A stretch of 64,000 nt of DNA from Mycolicibacterium sp. MU0053 (lineage in GTDB: Bacteria > Actinomycetota > Actinomycetes > Mycobacteriales > Mycobacteriaceae). The notes under the pieces were generated by a model that did not search any database, was not told the origin of the DNA, and saw only the letters and a list, made by a program, of their open reading frames with translations. Positions within the stretch are counted from its first letter, which is position 1. Each line of letters starts with the position of its first letter. Both the position numbers and the translations under genes were made by a program. The stretch spans positions 3,596,001 to 3,660,000 of the forward strand of contig NZ_OY726397.1 of assembly GCF_963378095.1 (NCBI RefSeq). The letters are read 5' to 3'. Below, piece by piece: positions 45,670 to 57,715 of this stretch.

Positions 45670-46980
45670 ATGACCGACATCAGGGAACACACAGTCACGC
45701 TGGGCGGCCAGGACTGGGACGAGATCGTGGCGCTGGCCAGGGAGGCCTCGCAGGGCACCGCGGGCGAACGCATCGTGGTCAACATGGGGCCGCAACACCC
45801 GTCCACACACGGCGTGCTGCGGCTGATCCTGGAGATCGAGGGCGAAACCGTCACCGGAGCCCGCTGCGGAATCGGCTACCTGCACACCGGGATCGAGAAG
45901 AACCTCGAGTTCCGCAACTGGACCCAGGGCGTCACCTTCGTCACCCGGATGGACTACCTCTCACCGTTCTTCAACGAGACCGCCTACTGTCTCGGGGTCG
46001 AAAAGCTGCTCGGCATCACCGATCAGATTCCCGAGCGCGCCACCGTGATCCGGGTGCTGCTGATGGAGCTCAACCGGATTTCCAGCCATCTGGTGGCGCT
46101 GGCCACCGGCGGCATGGAACTCGGGGCCATGAGCGCGATGTTCTACGGATTCCGCGAGCGCGAGGAAGTGCTGACGGTGTTCGAGGCCATCACCGGCCTG
46201 CGGATGAACCACGCCTACATCCGTCCCGGCGGGCTGGCCGCCGATCTGCCCGAGGGCGGCGCCGACCAGGTGGCCGCACTGCTGGAACTGCTGCCGGGCC
46301 GGTTGGCCGAGTTCGAGGCCTTGCTGCGGGACAACCCGATCTGGAAAGCCCGCAACGTCGGCATCGGCTTTCTGGACCTGACCGGCTGCATGGCCCTCGG
46401 CGTCACCGGCCCGGTGCTGCGCGCCACCGGTCTGCCGCACGATCTGCGCAAGTCCCAACCGTATTGCGGCTACGAGACCTACGACTTCGACGTGATCACC
46501 GGATCCAACAGCGACTGCTACGACCGGTATGTGATCCGGGTCGAGGAGATGAAGCAGTCGTTGCGGATCGTCGAGCAGTGCCTCGACCGGTTGCGGCCGG
46601 GCCCGGTGATGATCGAGGACAAGAAGCTGGCCTGGCCCGCCGATCTGACGCTGGGGACCGACGGGTTGGGCAACAGTCCCGAGCACATCGCCCGGATCAT
46701 GGGCCGGTCCATGGAGGGTCTGATCCATCACTTCAAGCTGGTGACCGAGGGCTTCCGGGTGCCGGCCGGACAGTGCTACGTCGCCGTCGAATCCCCGCGG
46801 GGGGAACTGGGCGTGCACATGGTCTCCGACGGCGGCACCCGCCCCTACCGCGTGCACTACCGCGACCCGTCGTTCACGAATCTGCAAGCGGTGGCGGCGA
46901 TGTGCGAAGGCGGCATGGTCGCGGACCTGATTGCGTCGGTGGCCTCTATCGACCCCGTCATGGGCGGGGTGGACCGTTGA
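45670..46980 (+). CDS. nuoD: NADH-quinone oxidoreductase subunit D
   Basis: A 436-residue quinone-site subunit of complex I, related to [NiFe] hydrogenase large subunits. The quinone-binding His region is [17 protein letters not shown], and [16 protein letters not shown] and [15 protein letters not shown] follow. The C terminus is [24 protein letters not shown] 45670 lies one base after the nuoC stop. The stop TGA is shared with the nuoE start (TTGA). Confidence 0.97.
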   Translation: MTDIREHTVTLGGQDWDEIVALAREASQGTAGERIVVNMGPQHPSTHGVLRLILEIEGETVTGARCGIGYLHTGIEKNLEFRNWTQGVTFVTRMDYLSPFFNETAYCLGVEKLLGITDQIPERATVIRVLLMELNRISSHLVALATGGMELGAMSAMFYGFREREEVLTVFEAITGLRMNHAYIRPGGLAADLPEGGADQVAALLELLPGRLAEFEALLRDNPIWKARNVGIGFLDLTGCMALGVTGPVLRATGLPHDLRKSQPYCGYETYDFDVITGSNSDCYDRYVIRVEEMKQSLRIVEQCLDRLRPGPVMIEDKKLAWPADLTLGTDGLGNSPEHIARIMGRSMEGLIHHFKLVTEGFRVPAGQCYVAVESPRGELGVHMVSDGGTRPYRVHYRDPSFTNLQAVAAMCEGGMVADLIASVASIDPVMGGVDR

Positions 46981-47720
46981 CGAGCCAACCGATCAACAAC
47001 CGCACGGTCGATCTGACGCTGGGTCCGCGCCCGGACGAGCCCGGGCCGCCCATCGGTGGTCCGCTGACCTATCCGCCCGAGGTGGCGGCCAGGCTCGCCG
47101 CGGACGCCGCGGTGATCATCGCCCGGTACCCGCACTCGCGCTCGGCACTGCTGCCGCTGCTGCACCTGGTGCAGTCCCAGGACACCTACTTGACCGCGGC
47201 CGGAATCTCTTTTTGCGCAGCGCAATTGGGCCTCACCGACGCCGAGGTGACCGCCGTGGCCACGTTCTACTCGATGTACCGACGCAACCCCACCGGCAAG
47301 TATCTGGTGGGGGTCTGCACCAACACGCTGTGCGCGATCATGGGCGGCGACGCGATCCTGGAGACGCTGGAAGCCCACCTCGGCGTTCGGCCGGGCGAGA
47401 CCACCGAGGACGACCAGGTGACACTGGAACACCTCGAATGCAACGCCGCCTGCGACTACGCACCGGTGGTCATGGTGAATTGGGAGTTCTTCGACAACCA
47501 AACCCCCGCCGGCGCACGCGAACTCGTCGACGCGCTGCGGGCCGACGAACCGGTGACCGCGACCCGCGGCGGCCGGATCTGTTCCTTTGCCGAAACCGCC
47601 CGCACCCTGGCCGGACTCCCCGACCCGGACCGCGAACCCGACCGGTCCGGCCCGGGACCCGCGACGCTGGCGGGTCTGCGGGTGGCCCAGGCGCTCGGCA
47701 TGACGGAAACGGGAGACTGA
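46977..47720 (+). CDS. nuoE: NADH-quinone oxidoreductase subunit E
   Basis: A 247-residue thioredoxin-fold subunit that holds cluster N1a. Cys ligands lie in [12 protein letters not shown] and in [18 protein letters not shown]. Both N- and C-terminal extensions are mycobacterial in type. The start is a TTG at 46977 overlapping the nuoD stop; the next ATG would lose the N-terminal helices. It pairs with NuoF in the NADH-oxidising arm. Confidence 0.95.
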   Translation: MTSQPINNRTVDLTLGPRPDEPGPPIGGPLTYPPEVAARLAADAAVIIARYPHSRSALLPLLHLVQSQDTYLTAAGISFCAAQLGLTDAEVTAVATFYSMYRRNPTGKYLVGVCTNTLCAIMGGDAILETLEAHLGVRPGETTEDDQVTLEHLECNAACDYAPVVMVNWEFFDNQTPAGARELVDALRADEPVTATRGGRICSFAETARTLAGLPDPDREPDRSGPGPATLAGLRVAQALGMTETGD

Positions 47721-49103
47721 ATGACGAACCCGACGCCCCTGGCCCCGGTGCTGAGCCGGTTCTGGGATGTCGATGAACCCTGGTCGCTGCGGACCTACCG
47801 GGATCACGACGGCTACCGCGCCCTGGACAAGGCGTTGGCGATGGATCCCGATGACGTCATCGCCCTGATCAAGGACTCGGGGCTACGGGGGCGCGGCGGC
47901 GCCGGCTTCCCCACCGGGACCAAGTGGTCGTTCATCCCGCAGGACGACACCGGTCCCGGCGCCAAACCGCCCGGTTCGACGAGCGGTGTAGTTCCGCGAG
48001 GAAGAGGCCGGGCGACAACCAAACCGCACTACCTGGTGGTCAACGCCGACGAATCGGAACCCGGTACCTGCAAAGACATTCCGCTGATGTTGACCACCCC
48101 GCACTTTCTGATCGAGGGGGCGATCATCGCGGCGTACGCGATCCGGGCCCGACACGCGTTCATCTATCTGCGCGGCGAGGTGGTCCCCGTGCTGCGCCGC
48201 GTGCAGGCCGCGGTCGCCGAGGCGTATGAGGCCGGCTACCTGGGCCGCGACATCGGCGGAACCGGATTCGATCTGGAACTGATCGTGCACGCCGGTGCGG
48301 GCGCCTACATCTGCGGTGAGGAGACCGCGCTGCTGGACTCACTCGAGGGTCGGCGCGGCCAACCCCGCTTGCGCCCACCGTTTCCCGCCGTCGCGGGACT
48401 CTACGCGTGCCCCACGGTGGTGAACAACGTCGAGTCGATCGCCTCGGTGCCGCCGGTGGTGCTCCGCGGCGTGGACTGGTTCAAGTCGATGGGCTCGGAG
48501 AAATCGTCCGGGTTCACGCTGTACTCGTTGTCCGGGCACGTCACCACGCCCGGCCAGTACGAGGCCCCGCTGGGCATCACGCTGCGCGAGCTGCTGTCCT
48601 ATGCCGGCGGCGTGCGCGCCGGTCACGAACTGAAGTTCTGGACCCCCGGCGGTTCCTCGACCCCGCTGCTGACCGCCGAACACCTCGATGTGCCGCTGGA
48701 CTACGAGGGGGTGGCCGGCGTCGGTTCGATGCTGGGCACCAAGGCCTTACAGATCTTCGACGAGACCACCTGCGTGGTGCGCGCGGTGGCGCGCTGGACC
48801 GACTTCTACGCCCACGAATCCTGCGGCAAGTGCACCCCGTGCCGGGAGGGCACCTATTGGCTCAAGCAGATCTATGAACGCCTGGAAAGCGGCCGCGGCA
48901 CCGCCGAAGACCTCGACAAGCTGCTCGACATCTCCGACATCGTGCTCGGCAAGTCGTTCTGCGCGCTGGGTGACGGGGCCGCGATGCCGATCCAGTCGTC
49001 GCTGAAGTACTTCCGCGCCGAGTACGAGGCCCATCTGCACGGTGGGTGCCCGTTCGATCCGCACGCATCGATGCTCGTCGCACCGGAGGAGGTGGGCGCA
49101 TGA
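47721..49103 (+). CDS. nuoF: NADH-quinone oxidoreductase subunit F (FMN and N3 subunit)
   Basis: A 460-residue subunit that binds NADH, FMN and cluster N3. The FMN/NADH region is [19 protein letters not shown] and [17 protein letters not shown]3 ligands are Cys at about 368, 371 and 374 in [12 protein letters not shown] and about 414 in SFCALGDG. Between [11 protein letters not shown] and [10 protein letters not shown] there is an extra 19-residue stretch (codons 84-102) absent from the M. tuberculosis sequence as I recall it. It is flanked by a direct repeat (47962-47970 and 48019-48027) and includes uncommon codons. ATG 47721 follows the nuoE stop directly. Confidence 0.95.
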   Translation: MTNPTPLAPVLSRFWDVDEPWSLRTYRDHDGYRALDKALAMDPDDVIALIKDSGLRGRGGAGFPTGTKWSFIPQDDTGPGAKPPGSTSGVVPRGRGRATTKPHYLVVNADESEPGTCKDIPLMLTTPHFLIEGAIIAAYAIRARHAFIYLRGEVVPVLRRVQAAVAEAYEAGYLGRDIGGTGFDLELIVHAGAGAYICGEETALLDSLEGRRGQPRLRPPFPAVAGLYACPTVVNNVESIASVPPVVLRGVDWFKSMGSEKSSGFTLYSLSGHVTTPGQYEAPLGITLRELLSYAGGVRAGHELKFWTPGGSSTPLLTAEHLDVPLDYEGVAGVGSMLGTKALQIFDETTCVVRAVARWTDFYAHESCGKCTPCREGTYWLKQIYERLESGRGTAEDLDKLLDISDIVLGKSFCALGDGAAMPIQSSLKYFRAEYEAHLHGGCPFDPHASMLVAPEEVGA

Positions 49104-51457
49104 CCCTCGCCGAATACGGCTCCGAGGCCCCGCCGGTCGAAATGGTCACGCTGACCATCGACGACGTCCAGGTCTCGGTACCCAAGGGGACCTTGGTGAT
49201 TCGCGCTGCCGAACTGATGGGCGTGCAGATCCCGCGGTTCTGCGACCATCCGCTGCTGGAGCCGGTCGGAGCCTGCCGGCAGTGCATCGTGGAGATCGAG
49301 GGCCAGCGCAAGCCGATGGCGTCGTGCACCATCGCGGTCGCCCCCGACATGGTGGTACGCACCCAGCACACCAGCGCCGAGGCCGACAAGGCCCAGCACG
49401 GGGTCATGGAACTGCTGCTGATCAACCACCCGCTGGACTGCCCGGTGTGCGACAAGGGCGGGGAATGCCCCCTACAGAACCAGGCGATGTCCAACGGCCG
49501 GGCCGAATCCCGGTTCACCGACGTCAAGCGCACCTTCCCGAAGCCCATCAACCTCTCGGCCCAGGTGCTGCTCGACCGGGAACGGTGCGTGCTGTGTGCG
49601 CGCTGCACCCGGTTCTCCGAGCAGATCGCGGGTGACCCGTTCATCGAACTGCTGGAACGCGGCGCGCTGCAGCAGGTCGGGATCGCACCCGGCGACGCCT
49701 TCGATTCCTACTTCTCCGGAAACACCGTGCAGATCTGTCCGGTCGGTGCGCTCACCGGGGCCGCCTACCGGTTCCGCGCGCGGCCGTTCGACCTGGTGTC
49801 CTCGCCCAGCGTGTGCGAGCACTGCGCCTCCGGGTGCGCGCAACGCACCGACCATCGGCGCGGCAAGGTGATGCGGCGACTGGCCGGCGACGACCCGGAG
49901 GTCAACGAGGAATGGAACTGCGACAAGGGCCGCTGGGCGTTCACCTACGCCACCCAGGGCGACCGCATCCACACTCCGCTGCTGCGCGACGATGACGGCG
50001 CCCTGCGGCCGGCCTCGTGGTCGGAGGCGATCGGCGTCGCCGGGGCCGGTTTGGCGGCCGCGGTGGGGCGGGCCGGCGTGCTGGTGGGCGGCCGGGTCGG
50101 TGTCCGGGATGCGCTGGCCTACAGCCGCTTTGCCCGCATGGTGCTCGACACCAACGACGTCGACTTCCGAGCCCGTCCGCACAGCGCGGAGGAGGCGCAG
50201 TTCCTGGCCGCCCGGATCGCCGGTCGCCCGATGACGGTGACCTACGCCGATCTGGAGTCGGCACCGGCGGTGCTGCTGGTCGGGCTGGAGCCCGAGGAGG
50301 AATCCCCGATCGTGTTCCTGCGGCTGCGCAAGGCCGCACGCAAAAACGGGTTGGCGGTGCTCTCGGTGGCACCGTTCGCGAGCCTCGGCCTGACCAAGAT
50401 GAACGGGCGGCTGGTCATGGCCCCGCCCGGGGGTGAGGCCGCGGCACTCGATGCGCTCGCCCCGGAGTTACCCGACGGCACGATCATCATGGTCGGCGAA
50501 CGGCTGGCCACCAGTCCCGGCGGCTACGCGGCGGTGGACCGACTGGCCGAGGCCACCGGCGCGCGGCTGGCCTGGGTGCCACGGCGCGCCGGGGAACGCG
50601 GCGCCCTGGAGGCCGGTTGCCTGCCCAACCTGCTGCCCGGCGGACATCCGGTCGCCGACCCGCGGGCCCGCGCCGCGGTCGCCGACGCCTGGCACAGCAC
50701 CGCGCTGCCGGCCGCGGCGGGCCGGGACACCGCCGCGATCCTGGCCGCCGCGGGCGCCGGCGATCTCGGTGCCCTGCTGATCGGGGGCGTCGAACTGGCC
50801 GACCTGCCCGACCCGGTGGCCGCGCGGCTGGCCATCTCGGCGGCCCCGTTCGTCGTCAGCCTCGAACTGCGCCACAGCGAGGTCACCGCGCTGGCCGACG
50901 TGGTGTTCCCGGTGGCACCGGTGGTGGAGAAGTCGGATGCCTTCCTGAACTGGGAGGGCCGGGCCCGACCGTTCGAGGCCTCGCTGGCCAGCAACGCCAC
51001 CGCGGATTCGCGGGTGCTGCAGACCCTGGCCGACGAGCTCGGCGTCGACCTCGCCCTGCAGGATTCGGAGCCGTCGGCGTGGCGCGGCGAGCGCCCGGCC
51101 ACCCCGGCGACCCCGGCGCGACACCCGACGCCCGGTCCCGGCGAGGCCGTGCTGGCAACGTGGCGAATGTTGTTGGACGCGGGCCGGTTACAGGACGGCG
51201 AGCCGCACCTGGCCGGCACCGCACGCCCACCGGTGGTGCGCCTGTCGGCCGCGACGGCCGCCGAGATCGGCGTCGCGCCGGGCGAGGTGGTGACGGTGCG
51301 CACCGACCGCGGTTCGATCTCGTTGCCCCTGCTGCTCGCCGAGATGCCCGACCGGGTGGTGTGGTTGCCGATGAACTCCCCGGGCAGCGCGGTGACCGGA
51401 CAGCTGGGGGCTGTCTCCGGCGACGTGGTGCACATCGAACGGGGCGACGCCTCGTGA
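49100..51457 (+). CDS. nuoG: NADH-quinone oxidoreductase subunit G
   Basis: A 785-residue iron-sulfur subunit. N1b ligands are Cys48, 59, 62 and 76. N5 uses His110 and Cys114, 117 and 123 in [19 protein letters not shown]4 uses Cys163, 166, 169 and 213. A further CxxCxxxC...C set (Cys239, 242, 246, 274) would hold the off-path N7 cluster found in actinobacteria and Thermus. The C-terminal half is a molybdopterin-type domain without active-site function. ATG 49100 overlaps the nuoF stop. Confidence 0.96.
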   Translation: MTLAEYGSEAPPVEMVTLTIDDVQVSVPKGTLVIRAAELMGVQIPRFCDHPLLEPVGACRQCIVEIEGQRKPMASCTIAVAPDMVVRTQHTSAEADKAQHGVMELLLINHPLDCPVCDKGGECPLQNQAMSNGRAESRFTDVKRTFPKPINLSAQVLLDRERCVLCARCTRFSEQIAGDPFIELLERGALQQVGIAPGDAFDSYFSGNTVQICPVGALTGAAYRFRARPFDLVSSPSVCEHCASGCAQRTDHRRGKVMRRLAGDDPEVNEEWNCDKGRWAFTYATQGDRIHTPLLRDDDGALRPASWSEAIGVAGAGLAAAVGRAGVLVGGRVGVRDALAYSRFARMVLDTNDVDFRARPHSAEEAQFLAARIAGRPMTVTYADLESAPAVLLVGLEPEEESPIVFLRLRKAARKNGLAVLSVAPFASLGLTKMNGRLVMAPPGGEAAALDALAPELPDGTIIMVGERLATSPGGYAAVDRLAEATGARLAWVPRRAGERGALEAGCLPNLLPGGHPVADPRARAAVADAWHSTALPAAAGRDTAAILAAAGAGDLGALLIGGVELADLPDPVAARLAISAAPFVVSLELRHSEVTALADVVFPVAPVVEKSDAFLNWEGRARPFEASLASNATADSRVLQTLADELGVDLALQDSEPSAWRGERPATPATPARHPTPGPGEAVLATWRMLLDAGRLQDGEPHLAGTARPPVVRLSAATAAEIGVAPGEVVTVRTDRGSISLPLLLAEMPDRVVWLPMNSPGSAVTGQLGAVSGDVVHIERGDAS

Positions 51458-52695
51458 CGCATCCCGATCCCGGAATCTTCGGCCTCGATCCGATGTGGCT
51501 GATCGTGACCAAGGCCGTGGCGATCTTCGTCTTCCTGGTGCTCACCGTGCTGATCGCGATCCTGGTCGAGCGCAAGGTGTTGGGCCGCATGCAGATGCGC
51601 TTCGGCCCCAACCGGGTGGGCCCGAACGGGTTGCTGCAGTCGCTGGCCGACGGGGTCAAACTGGCGCTCAAGGAGGGCTTCATCCCGGCGGGGGCGGACA
51701 AGCCGATCTACCTGCTGGCCCCGATCATCGCGGTGATCCCGGCCATCCTGGCGTTCGCGGTGATCCCGATGGGTCCGGTGGTGTCGGTCTTCGGCCACCA
51801 CACCCCGCTGCAGCTCACCGACTTCCCCGTCGCCGTGCTCTACGTGTTGGCCGTGACCTCGATCGGGGTGTACGGAATCGTGTTGGCGGGTTGGTCATCC
51901 GGGTCCACCTATCCCCTGCTCGGCGGGCTGCGCTCGTCGGCGCAGGTGATCTCCTACGAGATCGCGATGGCGCTGTCGTTCGTCGCGGTGTTCCTGTACG
52001 CCGGCACCATGTCGACCTCGCAGATCGTCGCCGCGCAGGACCGCACCTGGTTCATCTTCCTGCTGCTGCCGTCGTTCGCCGTGTATCTGGTGGCCATGGT
52101 CGGGGAGACCAACCGCGCCCCGTTCGATTTGCCCGAGGCCGAGGGCGAACTCGTCGGCGGCTTCCACACCGAGTACTCGTCGCTGAAGTTCGCGATGTTC
52201 ATGCTCGCCGAGTACATCAACATGACCACGGTCTCCGCGCTGGCCGCCACCATGTTCCTCGGCGGCTGGCAGGCACCGTGGCCGATCAGCCTGATCGACG
52301 GCGCGAACAGCGGGTGGTGGCCGCTGATCTGGTTCGTGGCCAAGGTGTGGGGCTTCATGTTCTTCTACATGTGGCTGCGGGCGACGTTGCCGCGGCTCCG
52401 CTACGACCAGTTCATGGCGCTGGGCTGGAAGCTGATGATTCCGCTGTCGCTGGCCTGGATTCTGACCGTCGCCACCACCAAGACGGTGCGCGCCGACGGC
52501 GCCGCGCCCTGGCTGACGGTCGCGATCTACCTCGCGTTCACGGTGGTGCTGGTGCTGGTGCTGATGTCCTGGAACGCCCACCGGTGGCGCCGCCGGCAGG
52601 CCGTGGCGCCGCGACTCCCCGACGGTCCGGACAGCACGGGCTCACCGTATTTCCCGGTCCCGCCGATCCCCAGCAAGGAGGAGGTTCGTGGCTAG
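51454..52695 (+). CDS. nuoH: NADH-quinone oxidoreductase subunit H
   Basis: A 413-residue membrane subunit with about eight or nine TM helices that joins the quinone site to the proton channels. Motifs are [39 protein letters not shown] and [23 protein letters not shown]. The C-terminal tail is polar and extended (about 40 residues) as in mycobacteria. GTG 51454 overlaps the nuoG stop. The long frame from 50617 is antisense-phase noise across nuoG. Confidence 0.96.
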   Translation: MTHPDPGIFGLDPMWLIVTKAVAIFVFLVLTVLIAILVERKVLGRMQMRFGPNRVGPNGLLQSLADGVKLALKEGFIPAGADKPIYLLAPIIAVIPAILAFAVIPMGPVVSVFGHHTPLQLTDFPVAVLYVLAVTSIGVYGIVLAGWSSGSTYPLLGGLRSSAQVISYEIAMALSFVAVFLYAGTMSTSQIVAAQDRTWFIFLLLPSFAVYLVAMVGETNRAPFDLPEAEGELVGGFHTEYSSLKFAMFMLAEYINMTTVSALAATMFLGGWQAPWPISLIDGANSGWWPLIWFVAKVWGFMFFYMWLRATLPRLRYDQFMALGWKLMIPLSLAWILTVATTKTVRADGAAPWLTVAIYLAFTVVLVLVLMSWNAHRWRRRQAVAPRLPDGPDSTGSPYFPVPPIPSKEEVRG

Positions 52696-53227
52696 ATTTC
52701 TGGACGCACTCGCAGGTTTCGGGGTGACGTTGTCAACGATGTTCAAGAAGCCCATCACCGAGCAGTATCCCGACGACAAGCTGCCCACCGAGTCCCGCTA
52801 TCACGGCCGGCACCAATTGAACCGGTACGCCGACGGTTTGGAGAAGTGCATCGGTTGCGAGCTGTGCGCGTGGGCCTGCCCGGCCGATGCGATCTACGTC
52901 GAGGGCGACGACAACACCGAGGCCGAGCGGTTCTCACCGGGTGAGCGCTACGGGCGGGTGTATCAGATCAATTATCTGCGGTGCATCGGTTGCGGATTGT
53001 GCATCGAGGCCTGCCCCACCCGGGCGCTGACCATGACCAACGACTACGAGATGGCCGACGACAACCGGTCGGACCTGATCTACGGCAAGGACAAACTGCT
53101 CGCACCGCTGCAGCCCGGGATGACCGCTCCCCCGCACGCGATGGCCGAGGGCGCCACCGACGAGGACTACTACCTGGGCAACGTCCTGGGCGAGATCCAG
53201 GGCCCGGTCGGCGGCGGCGCCCGATGA
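52688..53227 (+). CDS. nuoI: NADH-quinone oxidoreductase subunit I
   Basis: A 179-residue ferredoxin-like subunit with clusters N6a and N6b. The Cys sets are [12 protein letters not shown] (Cys54, 57, 60, 64) and [12 protein letters not shown] (Cys99, 102, 105, 109). The GTG start lies inside the end of nuoH, overlapping by eight bases. Its stop overlaps the nuoJ ATG. It bridges NuoG and NuoB. Confidence 0.97.
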   Translation: MARFLDALAGFGVTLSTMFKKPITEQYPDDKLPTESRYHGRHQLNRYADGLEKCIGCELCAWACPADAIYVEGDDNTEAERFSPGERYGRVYQINYLRCIGCGLCIEACPTRALTMTNDYEMADDNRSDLIYGKDKLLAPLQPGMTAPPHAMAEGATDEDYYLGNVLGEIQGPVGGGAR

Positions 53228-53943
53228 CCGCGGAGGCGATCGCGTTCTGGGTGCTGGCCGCGATCGCGGTGGCCGGCGCCCTCGGCGTGGTGGCCGCCCC
53301 GAAGGCGGTGTACTCGGCGATCTTCCTGGCCGCGACCATGATCAGCCTCGCCGCCCTGTACGTCGCCCAGGGGGCGCTGTTCCTCGGCGTGGTCCAGGTG
53401 GTGGTCTACACCGGCGCCGTGATGATGCTGTTCCTGTTCGTCGTCATGCTGATCGGGGTGGATTCCACCGAGTCGCTGGTGGAAACGATTCGCGGCCAAC
53501 GGGTTGCCTCGGCCGTTGCCGGGCTGGGCTTCGGGGTTTTGTTGATCGCCGGGATCGGTACGGTGTCGACGAGCGGCTGGACGGGCGCCGCGGCCGGACT
53601 TGATCCCGCCTACAACGTCGAGGGCATTGCGGAGCTGATCTTCATCCGCTACCTGTGGGCGTTCGAACTGACCAGTGCGCTGCTGATCACCGCGGCCCTC
53701 GGGGCCATGGTGCTGGCCTACCGGGAGCGGCTCGGACGTCGCAAGACCCAACGCGAGCTGTCCCAGGAACGCTTCCGCGGCAGCGGCCACCCCACCACGC
53801 TGCCCAGCTCGGGGGTGTTCGCGCGGCACAACGCCGTCGACATTCCCGCGCTGCTGCCCGACGGCTCACCGGCCGCGCTATCGGTCAGCGATGTCCTGGT
53901 GCCCCGGGGCTTCGAGCACGGGGGTGTCGATGAATCCCGATAA
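53224..53943 (+). CDS. nuoJ: NADH-quinone oxidoreductase subunit J
   Basis: A 239-residue membrane subunit with five TM helices: [65 protein letters not shown] and [13 protein letters not shown] soluble C-terminal extension of about 55 residues ([18 protein letters not shown] onward) is longer than in Escherichia coli and typical of mycobacteria. ATG 53224 overlaps the nuoI stop. Confidence 0.95.
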   Translation: MTAEAIAFWVLAAIAVAGALGVVAAPKAVYSAIFLAATMISLAALYVAQGALFLGVVQVVVYTGAVMMLFLFVVMLIGVDSTESLVETIRGQRVASAVAGLGFGVLLIAGIGTVSTSGWTGAAAGLDPAYNVEGIAELIFIRYLWAFELTSALLITAALGAMVLAYRERLGRRKTQRELSQERFRGSGHPTTLPSSGVFARHNAVDIPALLPDGSPAALSVSDVLVPRGFEHGGVDESR

Positions 53944-54229
53944 CTACCTGTACCTGTCGGCGCTGCTGTTCACCATCGGTGCCGCGGGGGTGTTGTTGCG
54001 GCGCAACGCGATCGTGATGTTCATGTGCATCGAGCTCATGCTGAACGCCTGCAACCTCGCGTTCGTCAGTTTTTCCCGCATGCACGGCCAGCTCGACGGC
54101 CAGGTGGTCGCCTTCTTCACCATGGTGGTCGCCGCGTGCGAAGTGGTGGTGGGGCTGGCGATCATCATGGCCATCTACCGCACCAGACAATCCGCCAACG
54201 TCGACGACGCACACCTGCTGAGGCATTGA
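53930..54229 (+). CDS. nuoK: NADH-quinone oxidoreductase subunit K
   Basis: A 99-residue membrane subunit with three TM helices. The conserved Glu lies in [20 protein letters not shown], and [19 protein letters not shown] holds the second acidic residue of the proton path. ATG 53930 overlaps the nuoJ end by 14 bases; a GTG two codons upstream is less likely. Confidence 0.96.
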   Translation: MNPDNYLYLSALLFTIGAAGVLLRRNAIVMFMCIELMLNACNLAFVSFSRMHGQLDGQVVAFFTMVVAACEVVVGLAIIMAIYRTRQSANVDDAHLLRH

Positions 54230-54233
54230 TCAG

Positions 54234-56135
54234 GTGGTGACGGGAGTGACCATGCTGTGGCCGCTGATCGCGCTGCCCCTCGCCGGGGCCGCGGTGCTCC
54301 TGCTCGGGGGCAGACGCACCAACTCCTGGGGGCACCTGCTGGGCTGCGCCACCGTGATCGCGTCGTTCGCCTGGGCGGCCGTGGTTTTCGCCGAGCTGCT
54401 GGCACGCGACGCGACGGACCGGGTGGTCGGCGAGCGCCTGTTCTCCTGGGTGCCGGTCGCGGAACTGCGCGTCGATTTCGGATTGCAACTCGACGCCCTG
54501 AGCGTGTGCTTCGTGCTGCTGATCACCGGGGTCGGCGCGCTCATCCACCTCTATTCCATCGGCTACATGGCCGGTGACGCCGCCCGCAGAAGGTTTTTCG
54601 GCTACCTGAACCTGTTCGTGGCCGCGATGCTGCTGCTGGTGTTGGCCGACAACTTTCTGGGCCTCTACGTCGGCTGGGAAGGTGTCGGCCTGGCGTCCTA
54701 CCTGCTGATCGGATTCTGGGCGCACAAACCGAGCGCGGCGACCGCGGCGAAGAAGGCGTTCGTGGTCAACCGGGTCGGCGACGTCGGCCTGGTGATCGCG
54801 ATGATGGTGATGTTCGCCAACTTCGGAACCCTGTCCTACGCCGGAGTTTTCACCGCCGCCCCCGAGGCCTCCCCGGGCGCGCTGACCGCGATCGGGCTGC
54901 TGCTGCTGCTCGCGGCGTGCGCCAAGAGCGCGCAGGTGCCGCTGCAGTCCTGGCTCGGTGACGCGATGGAGGGCCCCACCCCGGTGTCGGCGCTCATCCA
55001 CGCGGCGACCATGGTCACCGCGGGCGTGTACCTGATTGTCCGCGCGGGCCCGGTGTTCAACCTGGCCCCGCACGCGCAGACCGCGGTGGTGACCGTCGGC
55101 GCGGTCACGTTGCTGTTCGGCGCGATCATCGGCTGCGCCAAGGACGACATCAAGAAGGCGCTGGCGGCGTCCACCATGAGCCAGATCGGTTACATGGTGC
55201 TCGCCGCCGGCCTCGGACCGGTCGGCTACGCGGTGGCCATCATGCATCTGCTGACACACGGCTTCTTCAAGGCCGGCCTGTTCCTCGGCGCCGGATCGGT
55301 CATGCACGGCATGAACGACGAGACCGACATCCGTCGCTTCGGCGGGCTGCGCGCGCTGATGCCGATCACGTTCGTCACCTTCGGACTGGGCTACCTGGCG
55401 ATCATCGGGGTGCCCCCGTTCGCCGGCTTCTTCTCCAAGGACGCGATCATCGAAACCGCGTTCGCGGCAGGCGGTCTACGCGGCTGGCTGCTCGGCGGAG
55501 CGGCCCTGCTCGGCGCCGGGATCACCGCGTTCTACATGACCCGGGTGATGCTGTTGACGTTCTTCGGCCGGCGCCGGTGGGCACCCGATACCCACCCGCA
55601 CGAATCGCCGCCGAGCATGACGCTGCCCATGGTGGTGTTGGCATTCGGTTCGGTCAGCGCCGGGGCTCTGCTGGCTCTCGGCGGCCGACTCGTGCACTGG
55701 CTCGAGCCCGTGGTCAACCCGACCGGAATCCACGCCCACCATGTCGTTCCGGTGTGGGTGATGTCGACGATCACGCTGTCGGTGGTCGCCGTCGGCGTCC
55801 TCGTCGCCTACCGGGCCTATGGCCGGCGCGCGGTTCCGGAGACCGCCCCCGCCGACGTCTCGGCGCTGACCCGCGCGGCGCGCCGCGATCTCTACGGCGA
55901 TGCGTTCAACGAGGGCGTGTTCATGCGGCCCGGCCAGCTGCTCACCCGCGACCTGGTGCGGGTCGACGAGGTGGTCATCGACGGTGTCGGCAGCGGCCTG
56001 GCGACGATGGTCAGCCGCAGTTCCGACGCGCTGCGCCGAGTGCAGACCGGCTTCGCCCGCTCGTATGCCCTGACCATCCTCGCCGGGGCCACCCTGATGG
56101 TGGCGGCCGTCCTGCTGACGGGAGTGTGGCGGTGA
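54234..56135 (+). CDS. nuoL: NADH-quinone oxidoreductase subunit L
   Basis: A 633-residue antiporter-like subunit with about 16 TM helices and a lateral helix. Motifs are [38 protein letters not shown] (broken helix), [15 protein letters not shown] and [18 protein letters not shown]. It is one of the three antiporter-like proton-translocating subunits. GTG 54234 or 54237 gives the length found in mycobacteria; ATG 54252, with GGAG just before, would drop six residues. Its stop overlaps nuoM. Confidence 0.95.
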   Translation: MVTGVTMLWPLIALPLAGAAVLLLGGRRTNSWGHLLGCATVIASFAWAAVVFAELLARDATDRVVGERLFSWVPVAELRVDFGLQLDALSVCFVLLITGVGALIHLYSIGYMAGDAARRRFFGYLNLFVAAMLLLVLADNFLGLYVGWEGVGLASYLLIGFWAHKPSAATAAKKAFVVNRVGDVGLVIAMMVMFANFGTLSYAGVFTAAPEASPGALTAIGLLLLLAACAKSAQVPLQSWLGDAMEGPTPVSALIHAATMVTAGVYLIVRAGPVFNLAPHAQTAVVTVGAVTLLFGAIIGCAKDDIKKALAASTMSQIGYMVLAAGLGPVGYAVAIMHLLTHGFFKAGLFLGAGSVMHGMNDETDIRRFGGLRALMPITFVTFGLGYLAIIGVPPFAGFFSKDAIIETAFAAGGLRGWLLGGAALLGAGITAFYMTRVMLLTFFGRRRWAPDTHPHESPPSMTLPMVVLAFGSVSAGALLALGGRLVHWLEPVVNPTGIHAHHVVPVWVMSTITLSVVAVGVLVAYRAYGRRAVPETAPADVSALTRAARRDLYGDAFNEGVFMRPGQLLTRDLVRVDEVVIDGVGSGLATMVSRSSDALRRVQTGFARSYALTILAGATLMVAAVLLTGVWR

Positions 56136-57715
56136 ACGACTTCCCGATCCTGACGGTGCTCTGGGCCCTCCCGCTGCTCGGGGCGGCCGTCATCATCCTG
56201 CTGCCCGCGGCACTCCAACGTTTCGCGAAGGTCGCCGGCGTCGCGGTGTCGCTGGCCGTGCTGGCGATCGCGCTCATGCTGGCCGTGCAGTTCGACCCCG
56301 CCGGCGCGCAGTATCAGTTCGTCGAGGATATGGCGTGGATTCCGTCCTTCGGCACCGGCTACATCCTGGGCCTGGACGGAATCGCGTTGGTGCTGGTGGT
56401 TTTGACGGCGGTGCTGGTGCCGCTGCTGTTGTTGGCCGGCTGGACCGACGCCGACGACACTCCCGGCGAGAAGCAACTGCTGTCCGGCCGGGCCCCGCAC
56501 GCCTACGTCGCGCTGACACTGGCCGTCGAGGGGATGGTGCTGATCGCCCTGCTCGCCCTCGACGTGTTGCTGTTCTACGTGTTCTTCGAGGCCATGCTGA
56601 TCCCGCTGTACTTCCTGATCGGCGGCTTCGGCGCGCACCGGGCCGGGCGGTCCCGGGCGGCGGTGAAGTTCCTGCTGTACAACCTGTTCGGCGGCTTGAT
56701 CATGCTGGCCGCGATCATCGGCCTGTACGTCGTGACCGCCGGCAGCGACGCGTTCGACGGCGGCACCTTCGACTTCCGCGCGATCGTGGCCGCGGTCGCA
56801 AACGGTGAACTCGACGTCAACCCCGCGGTGATGCACGCGCTGTTCCTCGGGTTCATGCTCGCGTTCGCGATCAAGGCCCCGCTGTGGCCGTTCCACCGTT
56901 GGCTGCCGGATGCCGCGGTGGAATCCAAACCCGCCACCGCGGTGCTGATGATGGCCGTCGTCGACAAGGTCGGGACCTTCGGGATGCTGCGGTACTGCCT
57001 GCCGCTGTTCCCCGATTCGGCCACGCTGTTCGCCCCGGCCATCATGGTGCTGGCGGTCATCAGCATCATCTACGGCGCCATCCTGGCGTTCGGGCAGACC
57101 GATTTCATGCGGCTCATCGCCTACACCTCGATCTCGCACTTCGGGTTCATCATCCTGGGCATCTTCGTGATGACCAGCCAGGCCCAGTCCGGCTCGACCC
57201 TGTACATGATCAACCACGGGCTGTCGACCGCGGCGTTGTTCCTGATCGCCGGTTTCCTGGTGTCGCGCAGGGGTTCTCGCGTCATCGCCGATTACGGCGG
57301 CGTGCAGACGGTGGCGCCGGTGCTGGCCGGCACCTTCCTGGTCGCGGGACTGGCCACCCTGTCATTGCCCGGGCTGGCCCCCTTCATCAGCGAATTCCTG
57401 GTGCTCATCGGAACCTTCACCCGCTACCCGGTGTTGGCGGTGCTCGCCTCCGCGGCGCTGGTGCTCTCGGCGATCTATGTGCTGTGGATGTATCAGCGGA
57501 TGATGACCGGGCCCGTCACCGCCGGCAGCGAGAACGTGCGCGATCTGATTCCCCGGGAACTGGCGGTGGTCACCCCCCTGATCGCCCTGCTGCTGGTGCT
57601 CGGCTTTTATCCGAAACCCGCGCTGGATCTGATCAACCCGGCGATCCAGCACACCCTGACCACCATCGGTCAGACCGACCCGTCGCCCGCGGTGGCAGAG
57701 GGAGCAGCGGAATGA
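56132..57715 (+). CDS. nuoM: NADH-quinone oxidoreductase subunit M
   Basis: A 527-residue antiporter-like subunit with about 14 TM helices. The core motifs are [20 protein letters not shown] and [20 protein letters not shown] (broken helix with Lys). [17 protein letters not shown] follows. GTG 56132 overlaps the nuoL stop; the longer upstream frame is out of phase with nuoL and rejected. Its stop overlaps the nuoN ATG. Confidence 0.96.
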   Translation: MNDFPILTVLWALPLLGAAVIILLPAALQRFAKVAGVAVSLAVLAIALMLAVQFDPAGAQYQFVEDMAWIPSFGTGYILGLDGIALVLVVLTAVLVPLLLLAGWTDADDTPGEKQLLSGRAPHAYVALTLAVEGMVLIALLALDVLLFYVFFEAMLIPLYFLIGGFGAHRAGRSRAAVKFLLYNLFGGLIMLAAIIGLYVVTAGSDAFDGGTFDFRAIVAAVANGELDVNPAVMHALFLGFMLAFAIKAPLWPFHRWLPDAAVESKPATAVLMMAVVDKVGTFGMLRYCLPLFPDSATLFAPAIMVLAVISIIYGAILAFGQTDFMRLIAYTSISHFGFIILGIFVMTSQAQSGSTLYMINHGLSTAALFLIAGFLVSRRGSRVIADYGGVQTVAPVLAGTFLVAGLATLSLPGLAPFISEFLVLIGTFTRYPVLAVLASAALVLSAIYVLWMYQRMMTGPVTAGSENVRDLIPRELAVVTPLIALLLVLGFYPKPALDLINPAIQHTLTTIGQTDPSPAVAEGAAE

